Shown here piece by piece: positions 14,823 through 22,942 of a stretch of DNA of 64,000 nucleotides. Position numbers and translations under genes: made by a program. The stretch covers positions 1 through 64,000 of the forward strand of contig CAYOVA010000001.1 of the NCBI GenBank assembly GCA_964407325.1. The letters run 5' to 3'. The stretch is from JAOAFZ01 sp964407325 (lineage in GTDB: Bacteria; Patescibacteriota; Microgenomatia; UBA1406; GWC2-37-13). Positions within the stretch are counted from its first letter, which is position 1; every line of letters starts with the position of its first letter. Below the pieces are notes generated by a model that was given only the letters and a program-made list of their open reading frames with translations, did not search any database and was not told the DNA's origin.

Positions 14823-16133
14823 GTGGTTAAGCGTCGCCCCTTCGGTGTCATGGTTACCGTGCTCGTAGTCCTGGTGGCACTCCCTTTGTTGGCCTTGACT
14901 GCCACAGGGAGTATCTTTGACAGTACCACGCGGGCCCAGACAGCCCCGAGTGCAACCGTCCCCGCGAGTCCTACAAGCCTGCCGCCGGTTCCGTGCCCCG
15001 TCCCTGTTGACGGAGTGCTGGATATGGATGCGAGCGCATCGATTGTAAGCGAGGCGAAGAAGTTCCCGCAGCTGCAGGCTGCGGTGAACGCCTCCATCGA
15101 TGCGCTCCGTGTCGGCCCGGATCCAGTACGGGAGAGCCGGTTGAGCCTGTATCAGTTTTCGCAGCAGGATGCCGGGCACTTCCTGCCCCGCGATAATCCA
15201 CTGGTGTTGAGCGATGACCCCGCCGCCCTGAAAGCGGCCAATATGGGGCAGAATCCCAATAATAGTGGGACCGATATCGAGGAGGCCATTACCCGATCCA
15301 CCGAGCAGCTTGTGACCCAGCGCAGCCCGGGCGGACGTAATCGGCCTAACGTGCAGGACATTATCGTGGTCTTTACCGATGGTGTCCAGAACGCTCCAGG
15401 CAACCCGATCCTGGCAGGACGAGCGGCTCGCGCAGCTGGTATCCGAGTGATAGTCGTTGCGATGGGGAATCGTGCGGTTCGTTCGGTTCTCGAGCAGATC
15501 GCGGGTGATCCCGCGGATGTGATCGAGGTCGACTTAGACTTCACGGACATGAACGACTTTCTGCGTCGGCTGCTGGCACGTACCTGCCCGGTGACGATTC
15601 CCACGCCTACCCTAACACCAATAGGATGGGAGAAGACGGTCACGGCCACCCCGCCTGGAGGCGGGGGTACCCCAACGGCAACAGTACCTGGAGGCGGCGG
15701 AACACCCAGCCCCACACCCAATGGCGGTGGTGGGAACGGCACCCCCACGCCCACTCCGACCAACTCACCCACCTTTATTTCGATCCGCTACTTTACGGCG
15801 GCGCGAACAGAGGACGGGAAGCTTGAGGTTCGCTGGGGAACAGGTGTAGAGCTGAATACATTCAAGATGGAGGTGGCCTTCGGCTATATCGGTCAATCGC
15901 CCCGCATTGTTTCGCGACCTGTGATTCCGCAGGGGGATAACTCCGACTACATAGTGGTACTCGATGTTGTCCCGCGGGGTGACGAGAGCCTCTGGCTGAT
16001 TGAGACGGAAACAGACGGCGACAAGATCAAGTACGGCCCTTGGCTGGCAACTTGGCCTCGGGTAGCCGGAGAGCCCTTTGTGGCTGCTTGGCTACCGCTG
16101 GTGAACTGCTACGAGGGGTGTCGAGCTGAGTAG
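14823..16133 (+). CDS. Secreted VWA-domain protein from a GC-rich cassette
   Basis: The 436-residue protein starts at a GTG with a good SD (AGGAG, 7 nt upstream). A basic N-terminus and hydrophobic helix (residues about 8-30) form a signal peptide or anchor. Residues about 60-255 are a von Willebrand A domain with a MIDAS: DASAS fits D-x-S-x-S, SGTDIEEAI gives the Thr, and VVFTDGVQN the second Asp. A Gly/Thr/Pro linker with repeated GGGGTP-like and TPTPT units follows, then a C-terminal beta-rich domain (about 315-436). VWA proteins bind other proteins or surfaces through a divalent cation. GC-rich codon use differs sharply from both neighbours. Confidence 0.82.
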   Translation: MVKRRPFGVMVTVLVVLVALPLLALTATGSIFDSTTRAQTAPSATVPASPTSLPPVPCPVPVDGVLDMDASASIVSEAKKFPQLQAAVNASIDALRVGPDPVRESRLSLYQFSQQDAGHFLPRDNPLVLSDDPAALKAANMGQNPNNSGTDIEEAITRSTEQLVTQRSPGGRNRPNVQDIIVVFTDGVQNAPGNPILAGRAARAAGIRVIVVAMGNRAVRSVLEQIAGDPADVIEVDLDFTDMNDFLRRLLARTCPVTIPTPTLTPIGWEKTVTATPPGGGGTPTATVPGGGGTPSPTPNGGGGNGTPTPTPTNSPTFISIRYFTAARTEDGKLEVRWGTGVELNTFKMEVAFGYIGQSPRIVSRPVIPQGDNSDYIVVLDVVPRGDESLWLIETETDGDKIKYGPWLATWPRVAGEPFVAAWLPLVNCYEGCRAE

Positions 16134-16173
16134 TCGCCTCTAGGCCTAACAACTGCCAGAAAGGGGCAGATAC

Positions 16174-16210
16174 AGGGGCAACAGCAACATCTTCAGGTTG
16201 CCCCTTTTTT
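16174..16210 (+). terminator. Intrinsic terminator of the VWA gene
   Basis: AGGGGCAAC (16174-16182) pairs with GTTGCCCCT (16197-16205), and Ts continue to 16210. It lies between the convergent VWA and PIG-L genes and is the only cassette palindrome seen here with a clear T-run. Confidence 0.85.
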
Positions 16211-16215
16211 ACAAG

Positions 16216-16884
16216 TTATTTAGTTTGCATATCCTGTTTACTCAGAAGCAAGAAATGTTCTTCTTTCGGGAGGTCTTCCATCCAGCCCAGCAATCTGCTG
16301 CCATCGGCCTTTTGTGAAAGATGGCAAAGAATGGCCTTTACTTTTTTATCCCAGACATCTTCAATATTTACAATAAGGTCAAGCTGGTCTCGCTTATATC
16401 CAGGTGGCATAAAGACAAAATAATCGTCAATTTTATTGCGTAATTCTTCACACATGGCAAAATAAAGCAGTCGTTTGGCATAGTCCTTTTTGTGGTACAG
16501 GTATGATACGATGCTTGTTACTGCAATATGATCCAGATGACCGGACACACCACGGGGTTCAAACGTAACCAGTTCTTCCGGCTTATGTGCGTCAAGTATT
16601 TTTTCTACTGCGCTTGCGATTTCTTTATAGTCTGCGTTACACAGGCAGCCGTCTTCAAAGGGCAAAAAGTGCACGTGGTGGATACCCAGTACCTTGGCTG
16701 AATCACGCAGCTCCTGCTGTCGGATCTGTTTTAAATCGCTTCCATTTTCGTTTTTTCCAGCCGCTCCATTCGTTACGCAAATTACATGTACTTCGTGCTT
16801 TTGCGCAGTTTTTAGCAGGTATCCGGCAGGCCCGAAAGCCTCATCGTCCGGGTGGGCGAAAATGGCAAATAGTTTCTTTGACAT
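16216..16884 (-). CDS. PIG-L/LmbE family deacetylase
   Basis: About 222 residues with the defining zinc-site motif AHPDDEAFG near the N-terminus and SGHLDHIAVTS further on, which supplies the other zinc-binding His. The family removes N-acetyl groups from sugars such as GlcNAc conjugates, for example in mycothiol, bacillithiol or teicoplanin pathways. The exact substrate is unknown; a glycolipid or cell-envelope sugar is plausible. The start at 16884 (MSKKLFAIFAHPDDE) is preferred to the upstream in-frame ATG because the catalytic motif is usually close to the N-terminus. It is divergent from the PEP carboxylase gene. Confidence 0.85.
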   Translation of the reverse strand: MSKKLFAIFAHPDDEAFGPAGYLLKTAQKHEVHVICVTNGAAGKNENGSDLKQIRQQELRDSAKVLGIHHVHFLPFEDGCLCNADYKEIASAVEKILDAHKPEELVTFEPRGVSGHLDHIAVTSIVSYLYHKKDYAKRLLYFAMCEELRNKIDDYFVFMPPGYKRDQLDLIVNIEDVWDKKVKAILCHLSQKADGSRLLGWMEDLPKEEHFLLLSKQDMQTK

Positions 16885-16928
16885 AGAAGGTGTGATGGGG
16901 CAGTATACCATGTTATACTAAAGGCCAT

Positions 16929-18434
16929 ATGCGAAAAATTCCGGCCACCATGGTTTCCCAACACCCCGATCATGCCAATAAGCCGTATTGGCTTGACAAC
17001 GCGTATATTCGCAACCAGGATGAAATCTATGAAGCTTATTCTTCATTTTTTGACTTGGGTGTTTCGGAATACAAATGGGACTGGGAAGGAAAATTTGTTG
17101 ATGAAGCGGTCGTTGAAAGAATGCTTGCTGAGTATTACGAAGACTTTAAGAAAGCCCCATTGGGAAAAGAGAAGTTTTTAACCTTCCGACTTCCAAATCC
17201 TAAAGTAGAAACTGAATTTAGACTGGGACGTGCGTTTATGGGGATTATTGGGGCTTCGGGACTTGCTGAAAAAACGGGATTGCACACGCCGCCGTTATTT
17301 GAAGTGATCCTTCCTATGACTGAAAATGCGCAGGAAATAATTTCGGTTCAGGAAGCATTTCGTGAGCTTTCGGGTTTAACCCACCCCCTTCTTAAAATGA
17401 ACACCAACTTGCGCCAGGTTGAGATTATCCCGCTGTTTGAACAAAACGAAGTGATAATGGATTCGGACACCATCGTAAACGAGTACATTGAATATTACAA
17501 AAAAGAATTTGGCGGTGTACCTGAGTACATTCGACCGTATGTTGCTCGGTCTGATCCGGCATTAAATGCTGGAGTTGTTCCCACCGTTCTTGCTATTAAA
17601 ATCGCACTTTCCCGTTATCGAAAACTGGCGGAGAAAACCGGTATTCACATGTATCCTATCATTGGGTCTGCTTCGCTGCCGTTTCGGGGAGGCTTAACAC
17701 CCTATTCGGTGCAGCAGTTTGTTGAGGAATATAAAGGTATTAAAACTGCGTTGCTGCAAAGCGCCTTCCGTTATGATTATCCTTTGGATGACGTGCGTAA
17801 AGCAATTGCAGAACTGGAAAGCACATTACAGCAAACCGAAGCAGTAATTATCCCCGAAGATGAAGAAGCTGCACTGAAAGAAATAATTGCTGAGTTTTCA
17901 CAGGCATACTCATCGGTTATTGAAGGCCTTGCACCCGTGATTAACCAGGTTGCCGGAGTGCTTCCCAAACGGCGTGAACGGGTGCAGCACACCGGATTAT
18001 TTGGCTATTCACGTGGGGTTGGGAAAGTCCGGTTACCGCGTGCAATCGGATTTACTGCTGCACTATATTCTGTGGGAGCGCCGCCAGAGATTATTGGGAC
18101 AGGACGTTCCTTGCACAAACTTATGTCTAGCCCCGAGAAGATAGCGCTTGTGGAAAAATACTTTATTTCATTAAAAAGCGAAATGGAACGAGCCACCAAA
18201 TTTGTTAATAAAAAGGCGCTGCAGGAACTGGCTAAAAAAGACAGTTCATGGGAAGCTGTTCTTGAAGATATAAGAGGCGTTGAAGAGTATTTAGGGCATC
18301 CTCTTGAACCATCGACAGCAGATGAACAGCGGCACTATGGAGTAGTAACGGCCATCCATGAACAGCTGGAACATCATAGCATTTCTCCTGCTGATATTGA
18401 AGAAGCAGCAAAACTGCGCAGAAGTTTAGGATAA
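16929..18434 (+). CDS. ppcA: Phosphoenolpyruvate carboxylase, archaeal type
   Basis: The 501-residue protein matches the short archaeal-type PEPC family rather than the roughly 900-residue bacterial enzyme. It starts with IPATMVSQHPDHANKPYW, then DEIYEAYSSFFDLGVSEYKWDWEGK, and contains SASLPFRGGLTPYSVQQFVEEYKGIKT and LPKRRERVQHTGLFGYSRG. The enzyme fixes bicarbonate onto PEP to give oxaloacetate, an anaplerotic step. Archaeal-type PEPC is known in archaea and a few bacteria such as Clostridium perfringens, so its presence suggests ancient transfer. No other carbon-cycle enzyme is adjacent. TATACT at 16914-16919 ends 9 nt before the ATG. Confidence 0.88.
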   Translation: MRKIPATMVSQHPDHANKPYWLDNAYIRNQDEIYEAYSSFFDLGVSEYKWDWEGKFVDEAVVERMLAEYYEDFKKAPLGKEKFLTFRLPNPKVETEFRLGRAFMGIIGASGLAEKTGLHTPPLFEVILPMTENAQEIISVQEAFRELSGLTHPLLKMNTNLRQVEIIPLFEQNEVIMDSDTIVNEYIEYYKKEFGGVPEYIRPYVARSDPALNAGVVPTVLAIKIALSRYRKLAEKTGIHMYPIIGSASLPFRGGLTPYSVQQFVEEYKGIKTALLQSAFRYDYPLDDVRKAIAELESTLQQTEAVIIPEDEEAALKEIIAEFSQAYSSVIEGLAPVINQVAGVLPKRRERVQHTGLFGYSRGVGKVRLPRAIGFTAALYSVGAPPEIIGTGRSLHKLMSSPEKIALVEKYFISLKSEMERATKFVNKKALQELAKKDSSWEAVLEDIRGVEEYLGHPLEPSTADEQRHYGVVTAIHEQLEHHSISPADIEEAAKLRRSLG

Positions 18435-18439
18435 GAAAA

Positions 18440-19741
18440 CTACTTCTTTTTTCGGTGAAATCCCCCAGTAATTGATCTGATAAGAGTAGATTGCTTGTGA
18501 TGTTTTATAAACAAATAAAGAAGTACTACGTATTGGTACAGAATAAGGAAAACAAGCACGAGAGCACGAACTGCATTCCATATATTTCCTGTGTACACTG
18601 AGTTGTAGAACATATCGATGGCTTTCTGAATATACAGAACTTCACGATAGAAGATAAACAGAAAATAGTAGATTGTTGTAACAGTAATACCAATAAAAAA
18701 TAGGATAATATACACCCATAGCTGTTGTTTCTGCTTTCTTGTAAAGATTCGTAAGTCGTTGCTGGTTTTTTCGCTTTCACCGGTAAAAAAGGAGATACCT
18801 TTTTTTAGCTGTTTGGCACCGGGTATGGTGAGGTGAGATATTCTTGAAAGAAACATTTTTTTTGCGTCTTCATATAAATTAGGCTGATTAAGATAATCGG
18901 AGATAACATAGTAAATATCGGTTTCCAGATATGCATTTAATTGCCAGCAGATGCCAGAAAATAGCACAAGGACAACACATTTTAACAATGTCTCGATACT
19001 GCCTAGTGGAATATCTTGTAAAAGAGCATATAAAAGAAACCAGTAAATAAGGCCAATCATCAGCATGTCTATAAATATCCCCGAGAGATAAACGATATAC
19101 CGTAAGTGTTTTGGTTTTGACTGGATACGATAGTTTTCTGTTTGGGCAACAAGGTAAATAAACTGAAAACCAATGGAAAGGCTGGCTTCACCACCTATCG
19201 CTTTTGTTGTAGCAAAATGAGCACACTCGTGGATAAAGATAAGCCCATAGGTAATAAGAGTATTTACCAGGAAGACGATGGTTATATCTTGTGTCCACAA
19301 AAAATCTTCAACACTAGGTAGAAAACCAGGCACTGTAAGTGCAAAAACAAAACCAGAACTGATAATAATGCAGTTAAAAAGAAATAAGTAAGGATTAAGA
19401 GTCCAGGTGAACCATTTTCTGTCGACGCCCAATAACATGGGGCGAATTGTTTCAGAGATTTCCGGGATTTTAATAGTATCAACACCTTTGAGAAAACCGT
19501 AATCAAGCAGGTATCCAACCATTTTTTTTACCTCGTCCACAGTTGTATTCATCTCTTTTGCGGTTTGTTCTACTGTATGCCCTTCGTATAGGTGTTTTAT
19601 AAGTTGGGATTCAAACGGCCGGGTAATGATTGTTTCATCAGTATCCTCACGATAGATAATATCTGTCCCGGGTGTATCAGGGTTTTTTTCCCACCGAAGA
19701 GAATGAAAATAAATACGGGAGTTTTTGTTTGCGATATTCAT
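18440..19741 (-). CDS. PqqD-like/M50-type membrane zinc metalloprotease
   Basis: The 433-residue protein has a soluble N-terminal part (about 30-100, IITRPFESQLIKHLYEGHTV ... LLDYGFLKGV) resembling PqqD-like peptide-binding domains. The rest is polytopic, with an HECAH zinc motif in a helix (FIHECAHFATTKAIGGE) typical of site-2-protease-like M50 enzymes. Similar PqqD/M50 combinations occur in peptide-modification and export loci such as YydH-like proteins. The second conserved M50 Asp region may be YLSGIFIDMLMIG. A 26-residue basic peptide gene lies just upstream on the same strand, separated by a 15-bp hairpin. Whether that peptide is a substrate is speculation. Confidence 0.72.
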   Translation of the reverse strand: MNIANKNSRIYFHSLRWEKNPDTPGTDIIYREDTDETIITRPFESQLIKHLYEGHTVEQTAKEMNTTVDEVKKMVGYLLDYGFLKGVDTIKIPEISETIRPMLLGVDRKWFTWTLNPYLFLFNCIIISSGFVFALTVPGFLPSVEDFLWTQDITIVFLVNTLITYGLIFIHECAHFATTKAIGGEASLSIGFQFIYLVAQTENYRIQSKPKHLRYIVYLSGIFIDMLMIGLIYWFLLYALLQDIPLGSIETLLKCVVLVLFSGICWQLNAYLETDIYYVISDYLNQPNLYEDAKKMFLSRISHLTIPGAKQLKKGISFFTGESEKTSNDLRIFTRKQKQQLWVYIILFFIGITVTTIYYFLFIFYREVLYIQKAIDMFYNSVYTGNIWNAVRALVLVFLILYQYVVLLYLFIKHHKQSTLIRSITGGFHRKKK

Positions 19742-19752
19742 AATACCATTAC

Positions 19753-19796
19753 AAATTACTCCCCATACTTGAGCATCCCAATATGGGGAGTAATTT
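19753..19796 (-). terminator. Perfect 15-bp hairpin between basic peptide and M50 genes
   Basis: Bases 19753-19767 are fully complementary to 19782-19796, with a 14-nt loop. It sits between the stop of the peptide gene and the start of the protease gene. It could attenuate transcription into the protease or define the end of the peptide message; AT-rich ends flank it but there is no long T-run. Confidence 0.6.
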
Positions 19797-19810
19797 CATT
19801 AACAGACCTT

Positions 19811-19891
19811 TTATTTCATCGGTCTCTTTGCTCTTGTTGATTTTCTTTTTGCAGGCTTTCTTGCCTTTGCTTTTTTCTTTTTTGCTGGCAT
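19811..19891 (-). CDS. 26-residue Lys/Arg-rich peptide
   Basis: A short open frame too small for routine calling reads MPAKKKKAKARKPAKRK followed by a further basic stretch ending KRPMK. It has a good promoter on the minus strand: TTGACA (plus 19952-19957), an 18-nt spacer and TATTAT (plus 19928-19933). It looks like a histone-H1-tail-like DNA-binding peptide. Because it precedes a PqqD/M50 protease gene it might instead be a substrate peptide, but its composition is not like a known RiPP precursor. No clear SD is seen. Confidence 0.45.
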   Translation of the reverse strand: MPAKKKKAKARKPAKRKSTRAKRPMK

Positions 19892-19927
19892 GGATTTTAA
19901 GATAACTTATAACTGCGTGCTGTTTTC

Positions 19928-19957
19928 ATAATAAGGTTTTTGTGAAGCGATTGTCAA
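19928..19957 (-). promoter_or_regulatory. Promoter of the basic peptide gene
   Basis: Reading the minus strand, TTGACA (plus 19952-19957) and TATTAT (plus 19928-19933) are separated by 18 nt. Transcription would start about 30 nt before the peptide's ATG at 19891. Confidence 0.6.
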
Positions 19958-20014
19958 TAAAGAAATTCGAGCTATTTGGTAGTTTAGAATGTTGTACAGC
20001 TCTGGAAGTAGTAT

Positions 20015-20042
20015 GACAGGCCGCCGAGTAAGACGGCCTGTC
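20015..20042 (-). terminator. Palindromic hairpin downstream of the lipoprotein gene
   Basis: GACAGGCCG (20015-20023) pairs perfectly with CGGCCTGTC (20034-20042), with a 10-nt loop. It follows the lipoprotein stop on the minus strand without a T-run. Confidence 0.55.
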
Positions 20043-20080
20043 GGATCAGCGTGTGCGTGCGGTTTAAATGCCCGTGCTCC

Positions 20081-20755
20081 TTAGGGGGTCGGCTCAATTT
20101 CCACAATTGGCGGCGCGCCCTCGTAGCAGAGGAGCTCTTTCAACGCGATGTATTCGTCGATTTGTGACTTTGCCATGCCAGGTTGCTCGTACGCCTCCTC
20201 CGATATACATTGCGAGGCTTGCCAGAACGGAACGGCAGCTGACTCAGAGGCGGGGCTTGACCCGTGTGCGGCCGAATAAAGCACTATTACAATCTGTATC
20301 GTCAGCTGATCGGGTGGAAGCTCAGCATCAATCACCCCCTGTCCAATCTCACCCGCAGTATACTGCGGATAACTCCCCAGTCCTTGCCTGAAGGTTATGA
20401 CAAGGGTCGGGATGTTCTTTTCGTCGCCATTGACGAGGTTGATCTCCCGAATTACGGCCTCCAGCGTCTGGGTGTTGATGAGTGCTCGCATGCCGTCCGC
20501 TTCCTGATCCACGCGCAGGGTGACGTTGTCGTAGGTGTACGTTCCCCCCGATGTGAGCGAAATAACCCTCCTGGGGTCGATCACCATTCCAGGTTCGGCA
20601 GTGGAGGTGGGCAGCGGTTCGACCGTTGGGAATGGACCTTTTGCAGTCCTACTTTGGGTCGCCGTTCCTCCGCAGGCCATGAGCCAGGTTGTCATTACCA
20701 GCAGCACTGTCAGTGCGACCCGGAGGCGTATTCCGAAACATGTGTGCCCGTTCAT
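20081..20755 (-). CDS. Putative lipoprotein from a GC-rich cassette
   Basis: About 224 residues. The ATG at 20755 is preferred because a GGGGAGG ribosome binding site lies about 5 nt upstream; the frame extends 13 codons further. A signal sequence (LRVALTVLLVMTTWLMACGG) ends in a lipobox-like LMAC, so the mature protein is probably lipid-anchored through that Cys. A Thr/Pro/Ser linker is followed by a soluble domain without recognised family, including GGTYTYDNVTLRVDQEADG and an acidic Pro-rich C-terminus. Codons are GC-rich. The gene has its own -10 box (TATAAT, plus 20819-20824) and 5' UTR hairpin. Confidence 0.7.
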   Translation of the reverse strand: MNGHTCFGIRLRVALTVLLVMTTWLMACGGTATQSRTAKGPFPTVEPLPTSTAEPGMVIDPRRVISLTSGGTYTYDNVTLRVDQEADGMRALINTQTLEAVIREINLVNGDEKNIPTLVITFRQGLGSYPQYTAGEIGQGVIDAELPPDQLTIQIVIVLYSAAHGSSPASESAAVPFWQASQCISEEAYEQPGMAKSQIDEYIALKELLCYEGAPPIVEIEPTP

Positions 20756-20779
20756 TCCATCCTCCCCTGTGAACAGGTG

Positions 20780-20824
20780 CGTATGGCAATTCATACGCTG
20801 GTACGGTAAAACGGGCTATTATAA
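20780..20824 (-). promoter_or_regulatory. Promoter -10 and 5' UTR hairpin of the lipoprotein gene
   Basis: TATAAT on the minus strand (plus 20819-20824) is the likely -10. In the leader, GCGTATG (20780-20786) and CATACGC (20793-20799) form a perfect 7-bp hairpin upstream of the SD. Confidence 0.55.
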
Positions 20825-20852
20825 CAAAACTACTAGAGAAATAACGTAAGGG

Positions 20853-22592
20853 TTACATTGATTCGACTGGTTCAATGCCGAGGAGATGAAGGCCATGTTT
20901 GAGAATATTTCCTACCGCAGTGGTAACGAGCAGCCTGAACTGCTTTTGTGCGGGATCCGCTTTGAGAATCGGTTGCTTTTGGTAAAAGAAATTAAATTGC
21001 TGTGCCAATTCAAACAGGTAGGTGGCAATCACGTTGGGCGACAATGTAGAAGCAGCCTGATATACAATTTCCGGATACTGGTTTAAGTATCTGAGAATGG
21101 CTGATTCCTCTGTCGCGATAGTTTGGATGATGGTGTTGACACTTTGGGAATCAAGTTCCGCTTCGTGATTAAAATCATCTGCTTTCTTAAGAATGCTTTG
21201 TGTGCGTACGTAGGTGTAGAGCAGATACGGTCCTGAATTTCCATTTAAGTTTACTGATTCACCAATATCAAATTCGACCCGGGTGAGGATAGCGTTTTTA
21301 AGGAATGCGTATTTTACTGCCGCAACAGCGAGTTTTTCAGCAGTTGCTTCATCTGATTTTTCGTATGTTTCCAGGATTTGTTTTTTTGCTTCATTCAGGA
21401 GCCATTCACCTTCAACAACATTCCCTTTTCGCGATGACATTTTTGCGCCTTTGATATCGACCCAACCGTAGATTTGATGGTATTGCTGGTCTTTTTGGAT
21501 TCCCATGAGTTCCTGAACTTTAAAGGTTACTTTCATAAAGCTGACCTGCTCTCCTGCAACAACATGAATCAGTTTATCTATATCCCCATGGTCTGAGAAT
21601 TCTTTTTCTGCAAGTGCCAGCTCTTTTCCTTCATAGGTGGGGAGCCCCAAACTGTTTATAAAGACTCTTCGGTCTAGACCGTATTTTTCACCCGGGAAAA
21701 TAACTGCTCCCTGGTCTTCGATAAGGATTCCTTTTTCCAACGCCTCACGGCTTAGTTCAATTCCCCGTTTTGCTTGGTCGCTTTCAAAGTAAAAAGCATC
21801 GTATTTGGTGCCAACTTTGGCGTAGACTTCATCAAAATAATCAAGGCTCCACTGGCGGGTTTCTTTCCACAGCGGCATAATGGCGGGATCTTCCGCATAC
21901 ACCTGCTTATTGATTGCAATTATTTCCTGCTTTGCTTGTTCGTCCGATTCGAAAGCTGCGTTTCCTTCTGCATAAGCTTTTCCGATTGTGCGGATCTTTT
22001 CCCGAATAGCGGCCTGTCGTATTGTATCCAATTCTCCGGCTTCGTCCATTTTTTTGATTTTCCAGAGCGTTTTGGATATATGCATTCCCACATCACCCTG
22101 GTAATTGGCCCGTATGATAGTATTCCCGCTTGCTTCGAGTATTCGCGAGAGCGATTCACCAGTTGTTATATTGCGCAGATGTCCGATATGAAACAGCTTT
22201 AGCGTATTAGGATGGGCAAATTCGAGTATTGCTTTTTTGTGAAGCCCGAAGTGAAAGGGGAGCGTGGTAATGGTGTTTTTCGCCAGCTGAGTAAGATTTG
22301 CGATGGCGTAGTTTTTTGAGATATAGATATTGATGAACCCCGGTCCTGCCACTTCTACTTTTTCGATAGTTTCGTCGATGGGGATTGCGGTGGCAAGTTC
22401 CTGGGCGATAATGCCGGGTGGCTTTTTGAGGGATTTTGACAGTTGCAAGGCTACGTTAGTCGCATAATCTCCAAATTCCGGGTTTTCCGGATGAGTGAGG
22501 GAGATGGCATCAGCGGATATATCTGTTTCGGTACCGCTGGACAGAGTGTGAACCGCTTCTGCAATTTTTTGTTTGATCTGTTGCGCTAACAT
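20853..22592 (-). CDS. argS: Arginyl-tRNA synthetase
   Basis: About 579 residues, normal for class I ArgRS, which charges tRNA-Arg. The N-terminal additional domain ends in PGFINIYIS; the catalytic core carries the HIGH motif as LFHIGHLRN and the KMSKS equivalent as KMSSRKGNVV. The C-terminal anticodon-binding domain includes YLLYTYVRTQSILKK and ends near LLGIEPVESM. The start at 22592 (MLAQQIKQKI) is chosen over an in-frame ATG six codons earlier. It stands alone, divergent from nothing obvious upstream and next to a GC-rich cassette on each side. Confidence 0.95.
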   Translation of the reverse strand: MLAQQIKQKIAEAVHTLSSGTETDISADAISLTHPENPEFGDYATNVALQLSKSLKKPPGIIAQELATAIPIDETIEKVEVAGPGFINIYISKNYAIANLTQLAKNTITTLPFHFGLHKKAILEFAHPNTLKLFHIGHLRNITTGESLSRILEASGNTIIRANYQGDVGMHISKTLWKIKKMDEAGELDTIRQAAIREKIRTIGKAYAEGNAAFESDEQAKQEIIAINKQVYAEDPAIMPLWKETRQWSLDYFDEVYAKVGTKYDAFYFESDQAKRGIELSREALEKGILIEDQGAVIFPGEKYGLDRRVFINSLGLPTYEGKELALAEKEFSDHGDIDKLIHVVAGEQVSFMKVTFKVQELMGIQKDQQYHQIYGWVDIKGAKMSSRKGNVVEGEWLLNEAKKQILETYEKSDEATAEKLAVAAVKYAFLKNAILTRVEFDIGESVNLNGNSGPYLLYTYVRTQSILKKADDFNHEAELDSQSVNTIIQTIATEESAILRYLNQYPEIVYQAASTLSPNVIATYLFELAQQFNFFYQKQPILKADPAQKQFRLLVTTAVGNILKHGLHLLGIEPVESM

Positions 22593-22623
22593 AGTGGTAT
22601 TGTACCTCACTTTTTTGCTGTTG

Positions 22624-22648
22624 TGTAGGGGCCCGCGCCGCCCCTACA
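22624..22648 (-). terminator. Perfect 9-bp palindrome closing the small membrane protein cassette
   Basis: TGTAGGGGC (22624-22632) pairs with GCCCCTACA (22640-22648), with a 7-nt CG-rich loop. It lies between the end of the 22686-22928 gene and the argS start. No T-run is present. Confidence 0.55.
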
Positions 22649-22685
22649 TCCTGCACGTGGTGCAGTCCGTTGTTGCGAACGCGGG

Positions 22686-22928
22686 CTATCTGCGCCGGCG
22701 GCCACCATCCTCCTCGGAGAGGGTCGGTGTCTCGCCCATTTTGCGCTTGAAGGAGGGCGCCTTGTATCGAAATGGACGGCTGAGTCCCAGGTCTCGAGAC
22801 CTAACGCCCTTCTTGGGCTGGGTGAGGGTGTAGGCTAGGAGAATTCCCAGCCCTCCCAGCACTGCCATAAGGGCAATGATACCAAGTGCGAGCAGCAGCT
22901 TGAACTCGTACGGGGTTAAGTTTGGCAT
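22686..22928 (-). CDS. Small single-helix membrane protein with basic tail
   Basis: An 80-residue protein of unknown function. The ATG at 22928 has an AAGGAG ribosome binding site upstream. One hydrophobic segment (about residues 9-33, LLLALGIIALMAVLGG) is followed by a basic cytosolic-type tail ending in four arginines. It begins 15 nt after the stop of the 22943-23500 gene, so the two form a short operon. Codon use is GC-rich. The pairing of two small single-pass proteins suggests a membrane complex, but this is inference. Confidence 0.65.
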   Translation of the reverse strand: MPNLTPYEFKLLLALGIIALMAVLGGLGILLAYTLTQPKKGVRSRDLGLSRPFRYKAPSFKRKMGETPTLSEEDGGRRRR

Positions 22929-22942
22929 GAACAAGCTCCTTG

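Noticed and set aside
20264..20849. Plus-strand frames opposite the lipoprotein gene
   Set aside because: They are GC-rich shadows; the minus strand has promoter, SD, signal peptide and lipobox.
22573..22833. Plus-strand frame upstream of argS
   Set aside because: It is antisense to the small membrane protein gene, which has an SD and a plausible helix; the plus frame has neither.
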